Assembly (NCBI RefSeq): GCF_014644495.1
Contig: NZ_BMKU01000005.1
Location: 312,592 to 376,591, forward strand
Length of the DNA stretch: 64,000 nucleotides
Reading direction: 5' to 3'
DNA from: Pseudarthrobacter polychromogenes
Lineage (GTDB): Bacteria; Actinomycetota; Actinomycetes; Actinomycetales; Micrococcaceae
Position 1 is the first letter of the stretch. Every line of letters starts with the position of its first letter. Of the stretch, positions 63,244 through 64,000 are shown in pieces. The notes under the pieces are model-generated. The model was not told the DNA's origin, did not search any database, and saw nothing but the letters and a program-made list of their open reading frames with translations. Made by a program: the position numbers and the translations under genes.

Positions 63244-63924
63244 ATGCGCTTACCACAACGCGCGAAATTCCTCCTGGCAGCGGGCGCCGCAGCGGTACTG
63301 TTCCTCTCGGCCTGCGCGGCAGGCGGTCCGGCAGGGAGTGGGAGCACCCGGGAAAGCCCTGCCGTTCAGGCATCCACGGCGAGCCAGCCGCCGTCGTCCG
63401 CCCCCGCCTCCACTGCTCCCGCCGCCGCCCTGGCAACCTTCACCTTCCCGGATGGCCGGCTCTCGTTCCAGCACCCGGCCGACTGGCGCGTGGAGCTCTT
63501 CGAGGCATCCGCCTCGCCGTTCGTGGGGACTGCCACGGTTTACGATCCCGCCGGGCAGTTGCAGGTCAGCATCTACACAGGCGAGATTGCCGACGTCGTG
63601 GCCACCTCTGCTGCCCGGACCGTCCTCGAGACGGACCCGGTACCGGGACTGGTGGGACGGTCTGTGCCAACGCCCCATTCGTCGTTCTTTGTTGACCGCA
63701 GCGGTGACGCCGCACAGTACCGCATGGGGCTCACTCCAGGGTTGCCCGTCTCGCCGGACGGGAGGGTGCAGGACGGGCTCATCATGCTCGGCGAGCGCAT
63801 CCTGACCGCGGACGTGGTGTTCGATGGTCCGCCGTTCGAGAATGACGACGCAGCGAAAGCCTGGTACTGGGATGCTGAAGGCCGAACCCTTAAGGCTCTG
63901 CTGATGAGCTTCTCCTACCGCTGA
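63244..63924 (+). CDS. Predicted lipoprotein of unknown function
   Basis: The 226-residue protein has a lipoprotein signal with the lipobox LFLSAC (Cys24), a Ser/Ala/Pro-rich linker (about 27-65) and a C-terminal globular domain beginning ATFTFPDGRLSFQHPADWRVEL, resembling PsbP/Mog1-like surface proteins by pattern only. ATG 63244 has AAAGG 7 nt before it. It lies 192 nt after jetC in the same direction, with no evident tie to the SMC system. Confidence 0.75.
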   Translation: MRLPQRAKFLLAAGAAAVLFLSACAAGGPAGSGSTRESPAVQASTASQPPSSAPASTAPAAALATFTFPDGRLSFQHPADWRVELFEASASPFVGTATVYDPAGQLQVSIYTGEIADVVATSAARTVLETDPVPGLVGRSVPTPHSSFFVDRSGDAAQYRMGLTPGLPVSPDGRVQDGLIMLGERILTADVVFDGPPFENDDAAKAWYWDAEGRTLKALLMSFSYR

Positions 63925-64000
63925 CCACGACCCTCGTTACCTTTTTCGTAGCCCGTTTCCTGTTGCAGGATGAGGGTGTGCTGGCCTGCCGGTCCCGGGC

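Noticed and set aside
63052..64000. Region searched for jetD/mksG
   Set aside because: It holds only a lipoprotein gene and short non-coding stretches. A gene could begin beyond 63976, but nothing in the window supports it.
1..64000. tRNA, rRNA and known riboswitches
   Set aside because: No T-loop/acceptor pattern, rRNA segment or recognisable riboswitch core was found by eye; a covariance-model search was not possible.

Overview
The window is GC-rich, densely packed actinobacterial chromosome. The gene set fits a soil Micrococcaceae bacterium of the Arthrobacter/Pseudarthrobacter type: a fused mannitol PTS protein, AdeR-like control of alanine dehydrogenase, many MFS carriers, LtrA, GluQ and HipBA, with many GTG starts and apparently leaderless genes. 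That placement is inference from gene content; no rRNA or tRNA gene was seen. No insertion sequence, integrase, prophage or CRISPR array was seen.

Layout. 1-5.5 kb: 3' end of a peptide-type solute-binding protein, a Gfo/Idh/MocA oxidoreductase, and alanine dehydrogenase divergent from a PucR/AdeR-like regulator. 5.5-12.7 kb: a small excisionase-type HTH protein, an alpha/beta hydrolase, then PTS enzyme I, a TetR regulator, mannitol EIICBA (mtlA) and mannitol-1-phosphate dehydrogenase (mtlD). 12.8-16.8 kb: a complete ferric-siderophore ABC importer (binding lipoprotein, two permeases, ATPase) with a possible iron box. 16.7-28 kb: mixed housekeeping and transport (GNAT, sugar porter, DHA2 exporter, RraA-like protein, MFS, TetR, malic enzyme, DUF456, SnoaL-like, TPR-like, LysE exporter). 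28-34.7 kb: two Lrp/AsnC regulators, GluQ, a RelA/SpoT-type HD hydrolase, LtrA, an unusual GNAT-AAA+ fusion, and L-lactate dehydrogenase. 34.8-43.3 kb: gamma-glutamyltransferase, a four-gene asparagine-use operon (FadR-type regulator, class 3 asparaginase, aspartase, permease), and a sodium/alanine symporter. 43.5-49.2 kb: HipBA, three little-known genes (cyclase-fold, UDG-like, GIY-YIG-like), an amidohydrolase and an S4 protein. 49.2-57.1 kb: a molybdopterin oxidoreductase, an NmrA/AKR pair, membrane proteins, a YchJ protein and a large acyl-CoA dehydrogenase. 57.3-63.1 kb: a tightly coupled jetA-jetB-jetC (MksF-MksE-MksB) SMC operon with no visible jetD/mksG. 63.2-63.9 kb: a lipoprotein.

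The most notable items are the jetD-less Wadjet/Mks-type operon, the GNAT-AAA+ fusion protein, a 32-nt periodic intergenic repeat family found at two loci, and a recurrent TANNNT-(6-7 nt)-start-codon arrangement implying many leaderless transcripts. Perfect or near-perfect hairpins separate most transcription units.
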